Counted from the first letter of the stretch, positions 1-11,658 are shown. The stretch: DNA of 64,000 nt from Liolophura sinensis (GCF_032854445.1 NC_088296.1:3559246-3623245), one strand, 5' to 3'. A program made the numbers and translations. The notes: generated by a model not told the origin, from the sequence alone.

Positions 1-384
1 ATTCTTGAACACAGCATTGTACTCTGACTGTTGGATCATTTCTATTTGCAGAAGTCGAATTAACCTCCGTCGCCTTTGGAGTGTGACATGTTTTTTTAGC
101 TATTAGATGAGCTTTCATTTTTCACTATGCCAGAGATGTTTGCTTTTGATTCCGTGCTGGAAAGTGGCTGTTCATGTTAACTGAGTAGACTGACTGCTTT
201 AAGAGGCTTGTCCATTCATTTCCCAGTTTTTCCCTTGCTCACTATCCAGTATGCTTTCCTTCGTTCGTTATCCATTTTCCTTTTGTTCATTATCCATTTT
301 CCTTTTGTTCATTATCCGGTTACCTCTTCATTCACTATCAAGAGGCAGGCTTCTCTTTTCATTCACCAATGATCACACACCTTT

Positions 385-434
<50 letters not shown>

Positions 435-2404
435 TTTTATCGTGTTTTTTTTTTCATTCATAAGTGGCAATACTTTGTGGCTGCTCATGGTTTGGCGTTC
501 ACTTTCAATGTGATTGTTTCACTTTGAAGTGGAGCAATATGTGGAAAAATGGTAAATATTAAAAAAAAAAAACAAAAAAAAAAAAGCGGCGATTCGCAAA
601 TTTTATGACTTGTGAAAACCATAGTAATTTATATATATACATATATATATACATACATATATATATATTTTGTGTTGAACTGTGTATGCTAGTCTGATTA
701 TTGAACCCTTTGGACTGTGGATGAACAATCAACTTTTAGAACGCTTGACATTTGTACATAAAGTGGCAAGCCTGTTGCCACGGCAACCAGGCTGGCCCAT
801 TTGCTGGGCCGTAGACCGATTGGGACATATAGAGTGTAGACCGTCTGTCAAAGCCCCCAACCCTCCTCATCAGAACTGTGTCCCCGTTGCACCGACCCAT
901 CCCCCGCCCCCTCTCGCCTCAACCCTTGGCATCTGCTGTGTTTTGTATACTGTTGTCTGCTGTGGCCATGGGCCAGGCAAGAGCCAATCAGCAGCTGCGT
1001 GTGTGTTTCTCTCTTATTTGCAAGTACCCGAGGGGGAGCCCCTCCTGACAACTCCAAGCACAGACTTTGCCGGCTTTGGAAAAAGGGAGGTAACCGTTGG
1101 TTTGATCAAGCTGGACAAATGTCTGAAAAGTGGTCGACTGGATATGAAGCCGAGAACTGTGAGAGTTTTGCTGTGATGCAGTAAAAATAAAAACGTTCTG
1201 TCTTGTGAGCTGCAAGAGAAGACAACTTCGTCAATGTGCCTAATAATGTGTAAAAGGAACAATGTTGACTTGTGCACCTACACTTCAGTAACTACTCAAT
1301 CGTACCTGTTGCTTGGCTTGCAGTCTCATTATCCCTATTGGACTTCGCCTGATCAATTTCAAAACTTTCAGTGACGGGAGGAGATCTGCTACAATCTTCA
1401 CGTACAGTTTTTTTTTCTGTTCTATGTCCAGATGTCAAAACGAAGCCAGCGTCATTCTTTGTTCTGACCCAATGATTGTGACCTTCCATTCTCAGGCTTG
1501 AAGGTCAAGGTGAAAGCCTGCCGACCTTGACAGGGACATGTCGCGTGATTGGACAATGTATCTTGACAAGCTGCTCACAGCTGATTGGTCAAACTGTTCA
1601 GGTTCAGAGATGAATGTAAATTCGTGAATGTGTGGTACAGCAAGTATTGTCCAGTTTTCTTAACGTGTTTTTATTATTATTTTTTTTGTTTGTTTTTTTG
1701 TGTATTTTTTTTCTTTGTTTCATTCACTCTTTTTATATAATGTAGACATGTACTTGTGACAACACCATGCTGATGATATACAGAGATGTTTATGTTCGCA
1801 TTTGTTTTGTTTTGTGTCTATCTGTTTAATTTTTTTTGTTTTTTTTTTTTTGGTCATAATATTATTGAATTCCATGCATAATGAAATGTTACGCGTGATA
1901 TTTGGATGTTGGTACGGTTCGTATCTGCCGCATCTAACCCAGCTCAGTTTTATCCCTTGGCTGTAATCCCTTACATACCCTGCCCAGTCTACGACGATGT
2001 GCCCAACAGTAATCCCAATCTTACTGCAAAACTACACCACAGATATACTTAACACAGCATGTACAACAGTGTCCAGCTTCAGCGGACGTGATGAGCATAG
2101 CTGGCCGCGTCGAGCATAGCTGGTGTTCTGTCATCGTCAGTGGTCTGTCATCACCAGTGGCATTGCCAGCTGCATCAAGTCACAACCAGCAGTGTCAGCT
2201 GTCACATATTTTGTTAGGAAACTTCAGAAGGTGCTGGCTGCTGTAAATGGATTGGTTGAAACAGGTATCTGTGACAATTCACTTAAAACAGTTGAAGTGG
2301 TTCTAGGATTTTGTGATCACTTCAGTATTGTAGGCTGAATAATTTCTTAAAAGGACTTCAATCGGAGTCTCGTAGTTATTTACTTGATTCAAGGCACTTT
2401 TGTT
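1..2404. other. SINE-free AT-rich stretch, no confident gene
   Basis: No SINE copy or convincing splice structure is visible here. It holds a long poly-T run (about 388-433), A-rich tracts near 559-585 and a short TA-rich tract (631-669). An open frame on + ends with a stop at 1174-1176, and its last 50 codons after a pyrimidine tract near 1008-1024 could be a terminal coding exon, but I recognise no family. Together with 2405-3970 this could be a long 3' UTR of an upstream + strand gene; that is inference only. Confidence 0.3.
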
Positions 2405-3230
2405 AACCTTCCTCTAGGTTCTTTGCAAAGGCATTGGCTGGGCTCAAGGCTCATGCAGCTGCAATGACCTTCCTCTAGGTTCTTTTGCAAAGGTATTGGC
2501 TGGATTCAAGGCTCTTTCAGCTGCAATGACCTTCCTCTAGGTTCTTTTGCAAAGGCATTGGCTGGATTCAAGGCTCTTTCAGCTGCAATGACCTTCCTCT
2601 AAGTTCTTTTGCAAAGGCATTGGCTGGATTCAAGGCTCTTGCAGCTGTAATGACCTTCCTCTAAGTTCTTTTGCAAAGGCATTGGCTGGATTCAAGGCTC
2701 TTGCAGCTGCAATGAACTTCCTCTAGGTTATTTTCCAAAGGCATTGGCTGGATTCAAGGCTCTTGCAGCTGCAATGACCTTCCTCTTGGTTCGTTTGCAA
2801 AGGCATTGGCTGGATTCAAGGCTCTTGCAGCTGCAATGACCTTCCTCTTGGTTCTTTTGCAAAGGCATTGGCTGGGCTCAAGACCCTTGCAGCTGCAATG
2901 GCCTTCCTCTAGGTTCTTTTGCAAAGGCATTGGCTGGATTCAAGGTTCTTTCAGCTGCTATGACCTTCCTGTAGGTTCTTTTGCAAAGGCATTGGCTGGA
3001 TTCAAGGCTCTTGCAGCTGCAATGACCTTCCTCTAGGTACTTTTGCAAAGGCATTGGCTGGGCTCAAGACCCTTGCAGCTGCAATGACCTTCCTCTAGGT
3101 TCTTTTGCAAAGGCATTGGCTGGATTCAAGGTTCTTTCAGCTGCTATGACCTTCCTCTAGGTTCTTTTGCAAAGGCACTGGCTGGATTCAAGGTTCTTTC
3201 AGCTGCTATGACCTTCCTCTAGGTTCTTGC
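2405..3230. repeat. 62-bp minisatellite, about 13 copies
   Basis: The unit contains GCAAAGGCATTGGCTGG and TGACCTTCCTCTAGG and recurs about every 62 bp with a few substitutions per copy. Since 62 is not a multiple of 3, the short frame seen on + (about 2806-3036) passes through the unit in all three phases and is not a sign of coding. Confidence 0.93.
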
Positions 3231-4318
3231 AGTGGTATTCACTTTGCAATTCTGATTATAAGTGCAGATGATTTGTTGCTGCTTTTTTGTTTATCAGTAA
3301 AAATCTGTCAGGTGTCGTCTTTAGGCAGGCCTCGATAGACTGAAGGTCAACTGTAGTCTTGTGGCCTAGGTTTAGGTTTTAACAACGTGATGCCGTGTAT
3401 TGTATTTGTCAATCTACAGATTCAGACTCCACAAATAATGGGTCTCTCAAGCAGTTTGTTAACTCGTTTCCAAAACAAACATGACCTTGATATACTGTTG
3501 TTTACACTGGTATAGATGTTCAGTTGATAGACATGCACATATATCTTTTTTATTTTTTCTGTATTGTTCTAAAAGAAGGCCTAAATTAGCATATGACTAG
3601 CTTACATTGCAGTATGTACCATAATACTTTATTATTTAAACAGGATATTTTTTTCGTTGGAGTTTTTATTGAAACATTTGTATTTGTCAAGCCCATTAAT
3701 TAATTCAATTTGTACAGATATGGTGAGATTGTTAAACCCAAGCAGTGATGACCAATGAGTGCTTGGGGACATACCTGTTAAGGGTTAAGCAAAGTTTTTA
3801 TATGAATTTGGCATACCTGCCTAGCAGAGGACTGGAAATGGCAATGAATTGACAAATCAGATCATGACATAATTTGTGGTATTCCTCAGTGTTGCGTAAT
3901 AAAATAATAATAATAATAAAAATGAGTGACTTTGATGCTTGTTATCATGAATAAAAGAACAACAACTGGTCCAGGAAAACGTGGATTTTTTTTTTTTTTT
4001 CAATCTGAAATCTTTATTTTTCCTAATATATGCTGGCTACCGTCATATATGTGTTGATTGGCTAGGATGTGAATTGATTATGGAGATTAAGGCTTCAATA
4101 TTGTGCTGAAGAATCTGATAAAATGTACAGAATGTGGTCACATTTTAGCGTCAGTTTTGTATGAAGTTAACTGGATTTTTGGAATGGCGTACCTCTTGAA
4201 CAGTTGCCCAACTGTAAATGAAGGTGTGCAGAAGAAAACTAAAGTTACTACCATTCTCTTGCGTGCTACAGCAGTTTACAAGAGATGTTTCTACATCAGT
4301 TTCTTTGTATTTTTTGTG
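3231..4318. other. Unannotated AT-rich stretch
   Basis: No gene, SINE or tandem array is recognised. An AATAAA at 3950-3955 on + could be the polyadenylation signal of a transcript coming from the left. Together with the - strand signal at 4319-4324 this would make two genes end convergently; this is inferred only. Confidence 0.3.
3950..3955 (+). promoter_or_regulatory. Candidate poly(A) signal (+)
   Basis: An exact AATAAA lies in an A-rich stretch following 4 kb of SINE-free sequence. It is plausible as the end of an upstream + strand transcript but not proven, because the motif is common in AT-rich DNA. Confidence 0.2.
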
Positions 4319-4324
4319 TTTATT
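4319..4324 (-). promoter_or_regulatory. Candidate poly(A) signal for the - strand gene
   Basis: TTTATT on the given strand is AATAAA on the - strand. It lies about 190 nt past the stop codon of the open exon at 4513-4972, a normal 3' UTR length. Confidence 0.35.
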
Positions 4325-4512
4325 TTCTAAATACAAACATTCAGTTGTGACGGCCAGCTTAACCTAAGCCTACCTATGATGATAAACACTGCACCGTCTA
4401 GGATACTAAATAAAGTATTGTTTTGGTCAGATTTGCCTCGTTTTTGTTAGCCTGGTGTCTTCATGGTCTGTGATTTGTGTTTTGAGTAATGAAATCAATG
4501 TGTTTGATTGAT

Positions 4513-4972
4513 CTACACCAGGTTCAAATTTTTAGCCCAGCTACATTTTTTTAAAAATTGATTTGACATCTGTGTCTGGTTGTTTTTGTATGACAACCAG
4601 AGGCGCTCGGCATCTTTGTCATCCACTGTGTAGAATCCAACTGTGTGTTTAGCCAATCTTTGTTCATCACTGCAAGCAACTGACTGTTTTTTCATCAAAT
4701 GATCTGATAAGCTCAGTGTATTGAGCTGTTTGGTGTTTTTGAAGTCGTATTCTGAGCCGTGTAATGTATTCGGACCAGACTGGGCTGATGTCGAGGCCCC
4801 GTGTATATGCTGTGCAGAAAGGTCTGATTTGCTGTCGGTCAGTGCGGCATTAGAGAGCAACTGGCAGGGGAGACTACTCTGTTGTCCCCCTAACCCAATG
4901 ACTATGTCGTAGCCATGTCTATGTTTCCAGTAGTCTAACAACTCTGCTTGATCCAAGGGTTTTCTGTGTCCA
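4513..4972 (-). CDS. Probable last coding exon of an unidentified - strand gene
   Basis: Read on the - strand, a TTTTCAG acceptor (AG at 4974-4973) opens an exon beginning at 4972 with one base completing a split codon. It then runs 152 codons to a stop at 4515-4513. The start of the peptide (Gly-His-Arg-Lys-Pro, then a Tyr-Trp-Lys plus Arg-His-Gly-Tyr segment and an Ile-Gly-Leu-Gly-Gly turn) and its mixed polar composition look like real protein rather than repeat translation. The C-terminal third is charged, with Val-Asp-Asp-Lys-Asp and several Trp. No transmembrane segment or domain I can name is present. No in-frame ATG begins the block, which fits an internal-to-terminal exon. An AATAAA follows about 190 nt downstream. 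Upstream exons, expected beyond 5 kb on the same strand, were not found; the next 4 kb is SINE and satellite. Family unknown. Confidence 0.45.
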
Positions 4973-5089
4973 CTGAAAAATAAAATATTTATTCAAACTT
5001 CATCTGATGCCTTTTCTGATCTGATTTCCAGTCCACTGGGATAATTTTTCAGTACGGCACCAAACAATAATTTTATAACTTGGCTGTAA

Positions 5090-5242
5090 ATAAGCTTATG
5101 CTGGCCTCCTCTCCGGTCACATGGGAAGGTCTGTCCGCAATCTGTGCCTGGTCCTGTTTGCTCCGGGCTTTGAGCAGTTTTGCTGTCATGTAAGTGAAAT
5201 ATTCTTCAGTACGGGATAGAACATCAATGAAATCACAGGTTC
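5090..5242 (+). mobile_element. SINE-A, 5'-truncated and diverged
   Basis: It matches the body and tail of the commonest SINE here: a 'CTGGCCTCCTCTCCGG' segment, then 'GTGAAATATTCTTCAGTACG' and a tail with CATCAATGAAATCA. The tRNA-like head is missing. It abuts the 80-95-bp array that follows. Confidence 0.75.
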
Positions 5243-6100
5243 CCTGTGGGCTACACAACTGGTTTCCTCCACCTGGGCACCATGCCCTGTCATGGTGTAC
5301 TGCTTGTATCCTTGACATCCTCTGGAATCAGTCTAGTTTTGTGTGCACCTTGACTGGTTTCCTCCACCTGTCATGGTGTACTGCTTGTACCCTTGACATC
5401 CTCTGGGATAGTCTAGTTTTGTGTGCACTATGACCGGTTTCCTCCACCAAGACACCATACCCGTCATTGTGTACTGCTTGTATCCTTGTATCCGTGACAT
5501 CCTCTAGGATCAGTCTAGTTTTGTGTGCACCTTGACTTGTTTCCTCCACCTGTCATGGTGTACTGCTTGTATCCTTGACATCTTCTGGGATCAGTCTAGT
5601 TTTGTGTGCACCTTGACAGGTTTCGTCCACCAAGACACCATACCTGTCATCATGTACTGCTTGTATCCTTGTCTCCGTGACATCCTCTAGGATCAGTCTA
5701 GTTTTGTGTGCACCTTGACTGGTTTCCTCCACCTGTCATGGTGTACTGCTTTTATCCTTGACATCCTCTGGGATCAGTCTAGTTTTGTGTGCACTATGAC
5801 CGGTTTCCTCCACCAAGACACCATACCTGTCATTGTGTACTGCTTGTATCCTTGTATCCGTGACATCCTATAAGATCTGTCTAGTTTTTGTGCCCCTTGA
5901 CATGTTTCCTCCACCTGGACACCATATCTGGTTGTCCTCTGGGTCTAGTCTAGTTTTGTGTGCACTTTGACCGGTTTCCTTGAATTGGACACCATGCCTG
6001 GCTCCCCTCTGGGTCCAGTCTCGTCTTGTGTGCACCTTGACCACTTTCCTCCACCTGGACACCATACCCGCCACCCTGTACTACTTGTATCCTTGACATT
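5243..6100. repeat. 80-95-bp tandem array, about 9 copies
   Basis: The repeat contains TGTACTGCTTGTATCCTTG and GTCTAGTTTTGTGTGCACC, and spacing alternates between about 81-89 and 93-95 bp. The longer form adds a segment like CACCAAGACACCATACC. Part of the unit (GGTTTCCTCCACC...ACCAT) resembles the SINE-A body it adjoins, so the array may have grown from SINE sequence. The last copies are degenerate and pass into the 46-bp satellite. Confidence 0.85.
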
Positions 6101-6111
6101 CATGTTTTGTG

Positions 6112-8918
6112 GGCTATGACTAAATAGATCTCAGGCAGGTTGAAGTGTGACCTTGTGAACTGTGACTAAATAGATCTCAGGCAGGTTGAAGTGTGACCTT
6201 GTGAACTGTGGCTAAATAGATCTCAGACAGGTTGAAGTGTGACCTTGTGAACTGTGGCTAAATAGATCTCAGACAGGTTGAAGTGTGACCTTGTGAACTG
6301 TGGCTAAATAGATCTCAGGCAGGTTGAAGTGTGACGTGGTGAACTGTGACTAAATAGATCTCAGACAGGTTGAAGTGTGACCTTGTGGACTATAACTAAA
6401 TAGATCTCAGACAGGTTGAAGTGTGACCTTGTGAACTGTGACTAAATAGATCTCAGACAGGTTGAAGTGTGACCTTGTGAACTGTGGCTAAATAGATCTC
6501 AGACAGGTTGAAGTGTGACGTGGTGAACTGTGACTAAATAGATCTCAGACAGGTTGAAGTGTGACCTTGTGGACTATGACTAAATAGATCTCAGACAGGT
6601 TGAAGTGTGACCTTGTGAACTGTGACTAAATATATCTCGGACAGGTTGAAGTGTGACCTTGTGAACTGTGACTAAATAGATCTCAGACAGGTTGAAGTGT
6701 GACGTGGTGAACTGTGACTAAATAGATCTCAGACAGGTTGAAGTGTGACCTTGTGGACTATGACTAAATAGATCTCAGACAGGTTGAAGTGTGACCTTGT
6801 GAACTGTGACTAAATAGATCTCAGACAGGTTGAAGTGTGACGTGGTGAACTGTGACTAAATAGATCTCAGACAGGTTGAAGTGTGACCTTGTGGACTATG
6901 ACTAAATAGATCTCAGACAGGTTGAAGTGTGACCTTGTGAACTGTGACTAAATATATCTCGGACAGGTTGAAGTGTGACCTTGTGAACTGTGACTAAATA
7001 GATATCAGACAGGTTGAAGTGTGACGTGGTGAACTGTGACTAAATATATCTCGGACAGGTTGAAGTGTGACCTTGTGAACTGTGGTTAAATAGATCTCAG
7101 ACAGGTTGAAGTGTGACCTTGTGAACTGTGACTAAATAGACCTCAGACAGGTTGAAGTGTGACGTGGTGAACTGTGACTAAATATATCTCGGACAGGTTG
7201 AAGTGTAACCTTGTGAACTGTGGTTAAATCGATCTCAGACAGGTTGAAGTTTGACCTTGCGAACTGTGGTTTAATATATCTCAGACAGGTTGAAGTGTGA
7301 CCTTGTGAACTGTGGTTAAATAGATCTCAGACAGGTTGAAGTGTGACCTTGTGAACTGTGGCTAAATAGATCTCAGACAAGTTGAAGTGTGACCTTGTGA
7401 ACTGTGACTAAATAGATCTCAGACAGGTTGAAGTGTGACGTGGTGAACTGTGAATAAATATATCTCGGACAGGTTGAAGTGTGACCTTGTGAACTGTGGT
7501 TAAATAGATCTCAGACAGGTTGAAGTTTGACCTTGCGAACTGTGGTTAAATAGATCTCAGACAGGTTGAAGTGTGACCTTGTGAACTGTGACTAAATAGA
7601 TCTCAGACAGGTTGAAGTGTGACCTTGTGAACTGTGACTAAATAGACCTCAGACAGGTTGAAGTGTGACCTTGTGAACTGTGACTAAATAGATCTCAGAT
7701 AGGTTGAAGTGTGACCTATAGTGAACTGTGACTAAATAGACCTCAGACAGGTTGAAGTGTGACCTTGTGAACTGTGGCTAAATAGATCTCAGACAAGTTG
7801 AAGTTTGACCTTGCGAACTGTGGTTAAATAGATCTCAGACAGGTTGAAGTGTGACCTTGTGAACTGTGACTAAATAGATCTCAGACAGGTTGAAGTGTGA
7901 CCTTGTGAACTGTGACTAAATAGACCTCAGACAGGTTGAAGTGTGACCTTGTGAACTGTGACTAAATAGATCTCGGACAGGTTGAAGTGTGACCTTGTGA
8001 ACTGTGACTAAATAGATCTCAGATAGGTTGAAGTGTGACCTAGTGAACTGTGACTAAATAGGCCTCAGACAGGTTGAAGTGTGACCTTGTGAACTGTGAC
8101 TAAATAGATCTCAGACAGGTTGAAGTGTGACGTGGTGAACTGTGACTAAACAGACCTCAGACAGGTTGAAGTGTGACCTTGTGAACTGTGACTAAATAGA
8201 TCTCAGATAGGTTGAAGTGTGACCTATAGTGAACTGTGACTAAATAGACCTCAGACAGGTTGAAGTGTGACCTTGTGAACTGTGGCTAAATAGATCTCAG
8301 ACAAGTTGAAGTTTGACCTTGCGAACTGTGGTTAAATAGATCTCAGACAGGTTGAAGTGTGACCTTGTGAACTGTGACTAAATAGATCTCAGACAGGTTG
8401 AAGTGTGACCTTGTGAACTGTGACTAAATAGACCTCAGACAGGTTGAAGTGTGACCTTGTGAACTGTGACTAAATAGATCTCGGACAGGTTGAAGTGTGA
8501 CCTTGTGAACTGTGACTAAATAGATCTCAGATAGGTTGAAGTGTGACCTAGTGAACTGTGACTAAATAGGCCTCAGACAGGTTGAAGTGTGACCTTGTGA
8601 ACTGTGACTAAATAGATCTCAGATAGGTTGAAGTGTGACGTGGTGAACTGTGACTAAATAGATCTCGGACAGGTTGAAGTGTGACCTTGTGAACTGTGAC
8701 TAAATAGATCTCAGATAGGTTGAAGTGTGACCTAGTGAACTGTGACTAAATAGGCCTCAGACAGGTTGAAGTGTGACCTTGTGAACTGTGACTAAATAGA
8801 TCTCAGACAGGTTGAAGTGTGACGTGGTGAACTGTGACTAAACAGACCTCAGACAGGTTGAAGTGTGACCTTGTGAACTGTGAGTAAATAGATCTCGGAC
8901 AGGTTGATATGTGACCTT
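6112..8918. repeat. 46-bp satellite, about 61 copies, with higher-order structure
   Basis: The unit TGACTAAATAGATCTCAGAC + AGGTTGAAGTGTGACC + TTGTGAACTG repeats with a 46-bp period over 2.8 kb. Named variants (CGTGGTGAAC, TATATCTCGG, AGGCCTCAG, AGATAGG, and a 48-bp unit with ACCTATAGTG) occur in a repeated order. A block of 11 units starting near 7713 recurs near 8221, 508 bp later. Most units carry TAA/TGA in several frames, so it does not code. Confidence 0.95.
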
Positions 8919-9129
8919 TCTTTAAAATTTAGATCTGATTTAACACGGTAAAACCGTCATTCCATGATTCCCAGGGTCATTTTTGGCACCGAAATTATAA
9001 AATTTGTATTATAAAATTTGTCATTTTTTTTAAAGTATAATCATATGGTTCACAATTAATCGTTTAAACTTTTGAAATTTTTAAAGTCTAGATAAAGTCT
9101 AAGTAAAATCCAACTATGGCATAAAGAAC
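8919..9129. other. Unannotated AT-rich spacer
   Basis: Nothing recognised; AT-rich sequence between the satellite and a SINE-B copy. Confidence 0.3.
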
Positions 9130-9425
9130 AACATTCGGTCAGTGTTATGTTGGGAGGTGTCTGGGGTAAGCCACCGACCTTTTGGAAGCAGCTGACCATC
9201 TTTCCCAAATATGTGACGCACAGATATGCAGGGCTTATTGGTGTAAGACAAGTGATCCTCAATGAACATTAGACTACGCAAACATTCAACCAAGCCTCGT
9301 CCACCAAATAAATTCCCACGAACCGTGAGCGACGGGACGTATCTACAACTTCCCTGCCTCTGATCATTTGTGTCCCAGTGCTTGAAGGTCAAGCGCTTTT
9401 AACCACTTGGCCAAGGGCACCACTC
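9130..9425 (-). mobile_element. SINE-B copy (- orientation)
   Basis: It shows the SINE-B landmarks in order: CCACCGACCTTTTGGAAGC, ATGTGACGCACAGATATGC, TTGGTGTAAGACAAGTGATC, TCAATGAACATTAGAC. At 9400-9417 the complement of a tRNA A box appears (TGGCCAAGTGG on the - strand). The (AAAT)n tail is missing, so it is 3'-truncated. Confidence 0.75.
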
Positions 9426-9452
9426 GATCATGCTGATAAAAGCATGCTACAT

Positions 9453-9612
9453 GTATTTATTTATTTATTTATTTGATTGGCATTTTACGCGGTAGGCCTA
9501 CGTACACGAGGGCGGCCAGCATTATGGAGGGAGGGAGCGAGTATAGCACGCCGGAAACCCACGAACAACCGCACGTTGTTGGCAGACCTACCCACGTTCA
9601 GCCGCAGTGACT
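9453..9612 (-). mobile_element. SINE-A copy, diverged (- orientation)
   Basis: It begins with a (TTTA)n tail, then TTGATTGGCATTTTACGC, GGGCGGCCAGCATTATGG, CCACGAACAACCGC and GCAGACCTACCCACG. This is the reverse of the SINE-A tail and body; the head is decayed. Confidence 0.8.
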
Positions 9613-10198
9613 GCATTGGTCAGATAATATGGTCTGCGACATCTCCAGACCTAGTGCATTGTAAGAAAATACTTAAATTAACTCAGTTGTAAATTTATAA
9701 GTTCTTTATTTTAAACTTTTAATGTTGATGCCCTACTAAGTCTGGGCGAAAAGTTAATACACTGGTGCGGCGGTCCAGATGTTAAAACTGGACAAAGGGA
9801 GATAACTTTTGTAGCGGAATGTATAGGCAGAATACATTATGTTAAACGCACTTTGGTGGTGTAGGAACCAGAGCGACAGCTTCTTACACGGGAGATATGG
9901 GGATCAATCCCGAGCCGGGCAATACATTTTAAACCGAGCTATCTTGGTACTTTTCCGGGGGCCAAGTACAGGTCAGCCCATTGACTTGATATACGAAACG
10001 TCATTACTCATATCACGCGTCCGGGTTGTGCACATAGAGATAAGCTAGAATTTTATAGTTACGTCGGGATTTAGATCGGACTATACGGTAATCCATATAG
10101 AACAGAACAGAAAATATGTTCATTTCTTTTGTACATATGTGAATGTCTAAAATTGACGTGCACACAAGTATGTCGAGCTCGTTTAGTATATGATTTGA
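9613..10198. other. Unannotated intergenic stretch
   Basis: No gene is recognised. It includes an AAAGGGAGATAACTTTTG segment at about 9793-9812 of the sort seen in dispersed invertebrate repeats; its family is not assigned. Confidence 0.25.
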
Positions 10199-10328
10199 CT
10201 TATTTATTTGATCGGTGTTTTACGCCGCACTCAAGAATATTTCACTTGTACGACAGCATTCAGCATTATAGTGGGAGGAAACCCACGACCATCAGTAGGT
10301 TGCTGAGAGACCGTCCCACGTACGGAGC
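10199..10328 (-). mobile_element. SINE-A fragment (- orientation)
   Basis: The tail (TTATTTATTTGATCGGTG), TTTTACGCCGCACTCAAGAA and the body up to CCGTCCCACGTACGG are present. The tRNA-like head is absent and part of the body is deleted. Confidence 0.85.
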
Positions 10329-10389
10329 TTGTTTAGTAGATATGTGAAATAAATTTTTATTTGCGGATGTGTTGTATGTATCCAGTTTA

Positions 10390-10470
10390 ATTATTTATTT
10401 GTTTGTTTACGCGGTATACTCAAAAATATTCTTGAGTACGGCTTAAAGCACCAATCAACCAAATAAATAC
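10390..10470. mobile_element. Two SINE tails fused in inverted orientation
   Basis: A reversed tail (TTATTTGTTTGTTTACGCGG) runs directly into a forward tail (ATTCTTGAGTACGGC...CACCAATCAA...AAATAAATA) with no body between them. The result is an imperfect palindrome of about 80 bp. Confidence 0.7.
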
Positions 10471-10917
10471 GTATAGATAAACTCTGTCAAAAAAGAAACG
10501 CAACCCCTGTCCTCGGATATCAAAAATTCGTTCGAATAAAGTTATTGCTTCCAAACTAAATTTTAACCAAATGTAATGAAATTATACACGTTTTTAATGA
10601 AGATTACCATCCAAACAACTGTCTTTTCTCTCCTAAGTGTATTTTATTGCTTATGACGTCATATTTACGTGTATTGCATAACACGAATTTCATCTAGACC
10701 TCTGGCTGATTCTGCGTTTTGAGACAGTCGTATGAACATATACGTTTATCCATTCCACCATGATGCTTTGAAATTTTGAAAAAATATGCAGCATGGACAA
10801 TAGACAATAGGCCAAAAATTAGCTTTTTGAAAACATTATTAATTTCCCTTTTACATTTTTCTTATTATTCTCACTAATATCAAAGTTAGGTATTACTTTG
10901 TAATACAAGGCGATGCG
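10471..10917. other. Unannotated AT-rich stretch, possible DNA-transposon end
   Basis: Nothing codes here. The segment from about 10485 (CTCTGTCAAAAAAGAAACGC) looks like a transposon terminus, but no matching inverted end was found nearby. Treat as unassigned. Confidence 0.2.
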
Positions 10918-11085
10918 AGGCAGCGAGCTAGGTAACAGCTAGGTAGCGAGCCTGGGTAACAGCTAGGTAGCGAGGTAGGGTAGCAGCTAGGCAACGAGGT
11001 GGCAAGGTAGCAAATCTACGAAGTTGCGTGGCAGCGAGGTAGAGAGGTAGCGTGGGAACGTGGTAGAGAGGTATCGAGGTAGCGA
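10918..11085. repeat. Degenerate AGGTAGCGAG-type minisatellite
   Basis: GCGAGGTAG, GCAGCTAGG and related 8-11-bp motifs are shuffled over about 170 bp. The period is irregular. Confidence 0.75.
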
Positions 11086-11624
11086 TAAGTCCTCTATCGG
11101 CTTCCATAAATGGGCTTCACACAGGGTAAAATCTGGTTGAACAAAATCCTTAATACACCCTATTTAAAGACATATAAATTTAAACTGAAAAGCGTTCAGT
11201 TTAAATCGAAAACGTTCGCACTCCATACACTGAGATTTTCTCTGACGCTGTGTTGAAAAGCTGCAGATTTGTATGCATTTTCTATACCCTATTTAAACGC
11301 CCTGCATATGACAAACTACATATATGGGCAAACGTAAACACAAAGCATGAAGCCTGTAGGTAAATATCAAATTATACCAAGCACTTACGAAGAAAGAAAA
11401 TAGAAAGGAGCTTTAAACTTCTCCTACACACTCTAAAAATTAGAGTTATGTAAACTTCTAATAACTGAGTTATGTTAAAGTCTAAACATTAACCTGTTAA
11501 ATTTAACAAAACGATATGGGGTTTCATTATCCATTATGCTGTGATGGATAATGGAGTATCATGTTACGCATCACACACTACTACTTTACACTAACAAAAG
11601 TATTCTGCTGGAATACCAGAACAA
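11086..11624. other. Unannotated intergenic stretch
   Basis: No gene is recognised. Around 11428-11515 an ACACTCTAAAAATTAGAG start and GTTAAATTTAACAAAAC resemble one arm of the ACACTC MITE family, but too weakly to call. Confidence 0.25.
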
Positions 11625-11627
11625 TAT

Positions 11628-11658
<31 letters not shown>

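Noticed and set aside
682-1176. 164-codon + frame as a gene
   Set aside because: It starts at GTATG-type sequence without a convincing context and is Pro/Cys-rich in the middle; only the last 50 codons look protein-like, so it is mentioned as a possible terminal exon but not called.
6112-8918. CRISPR-like direct repeats
   Set aside because: Units abut without unique spacers, and the sequence is eukaryotic; it is a satellite.
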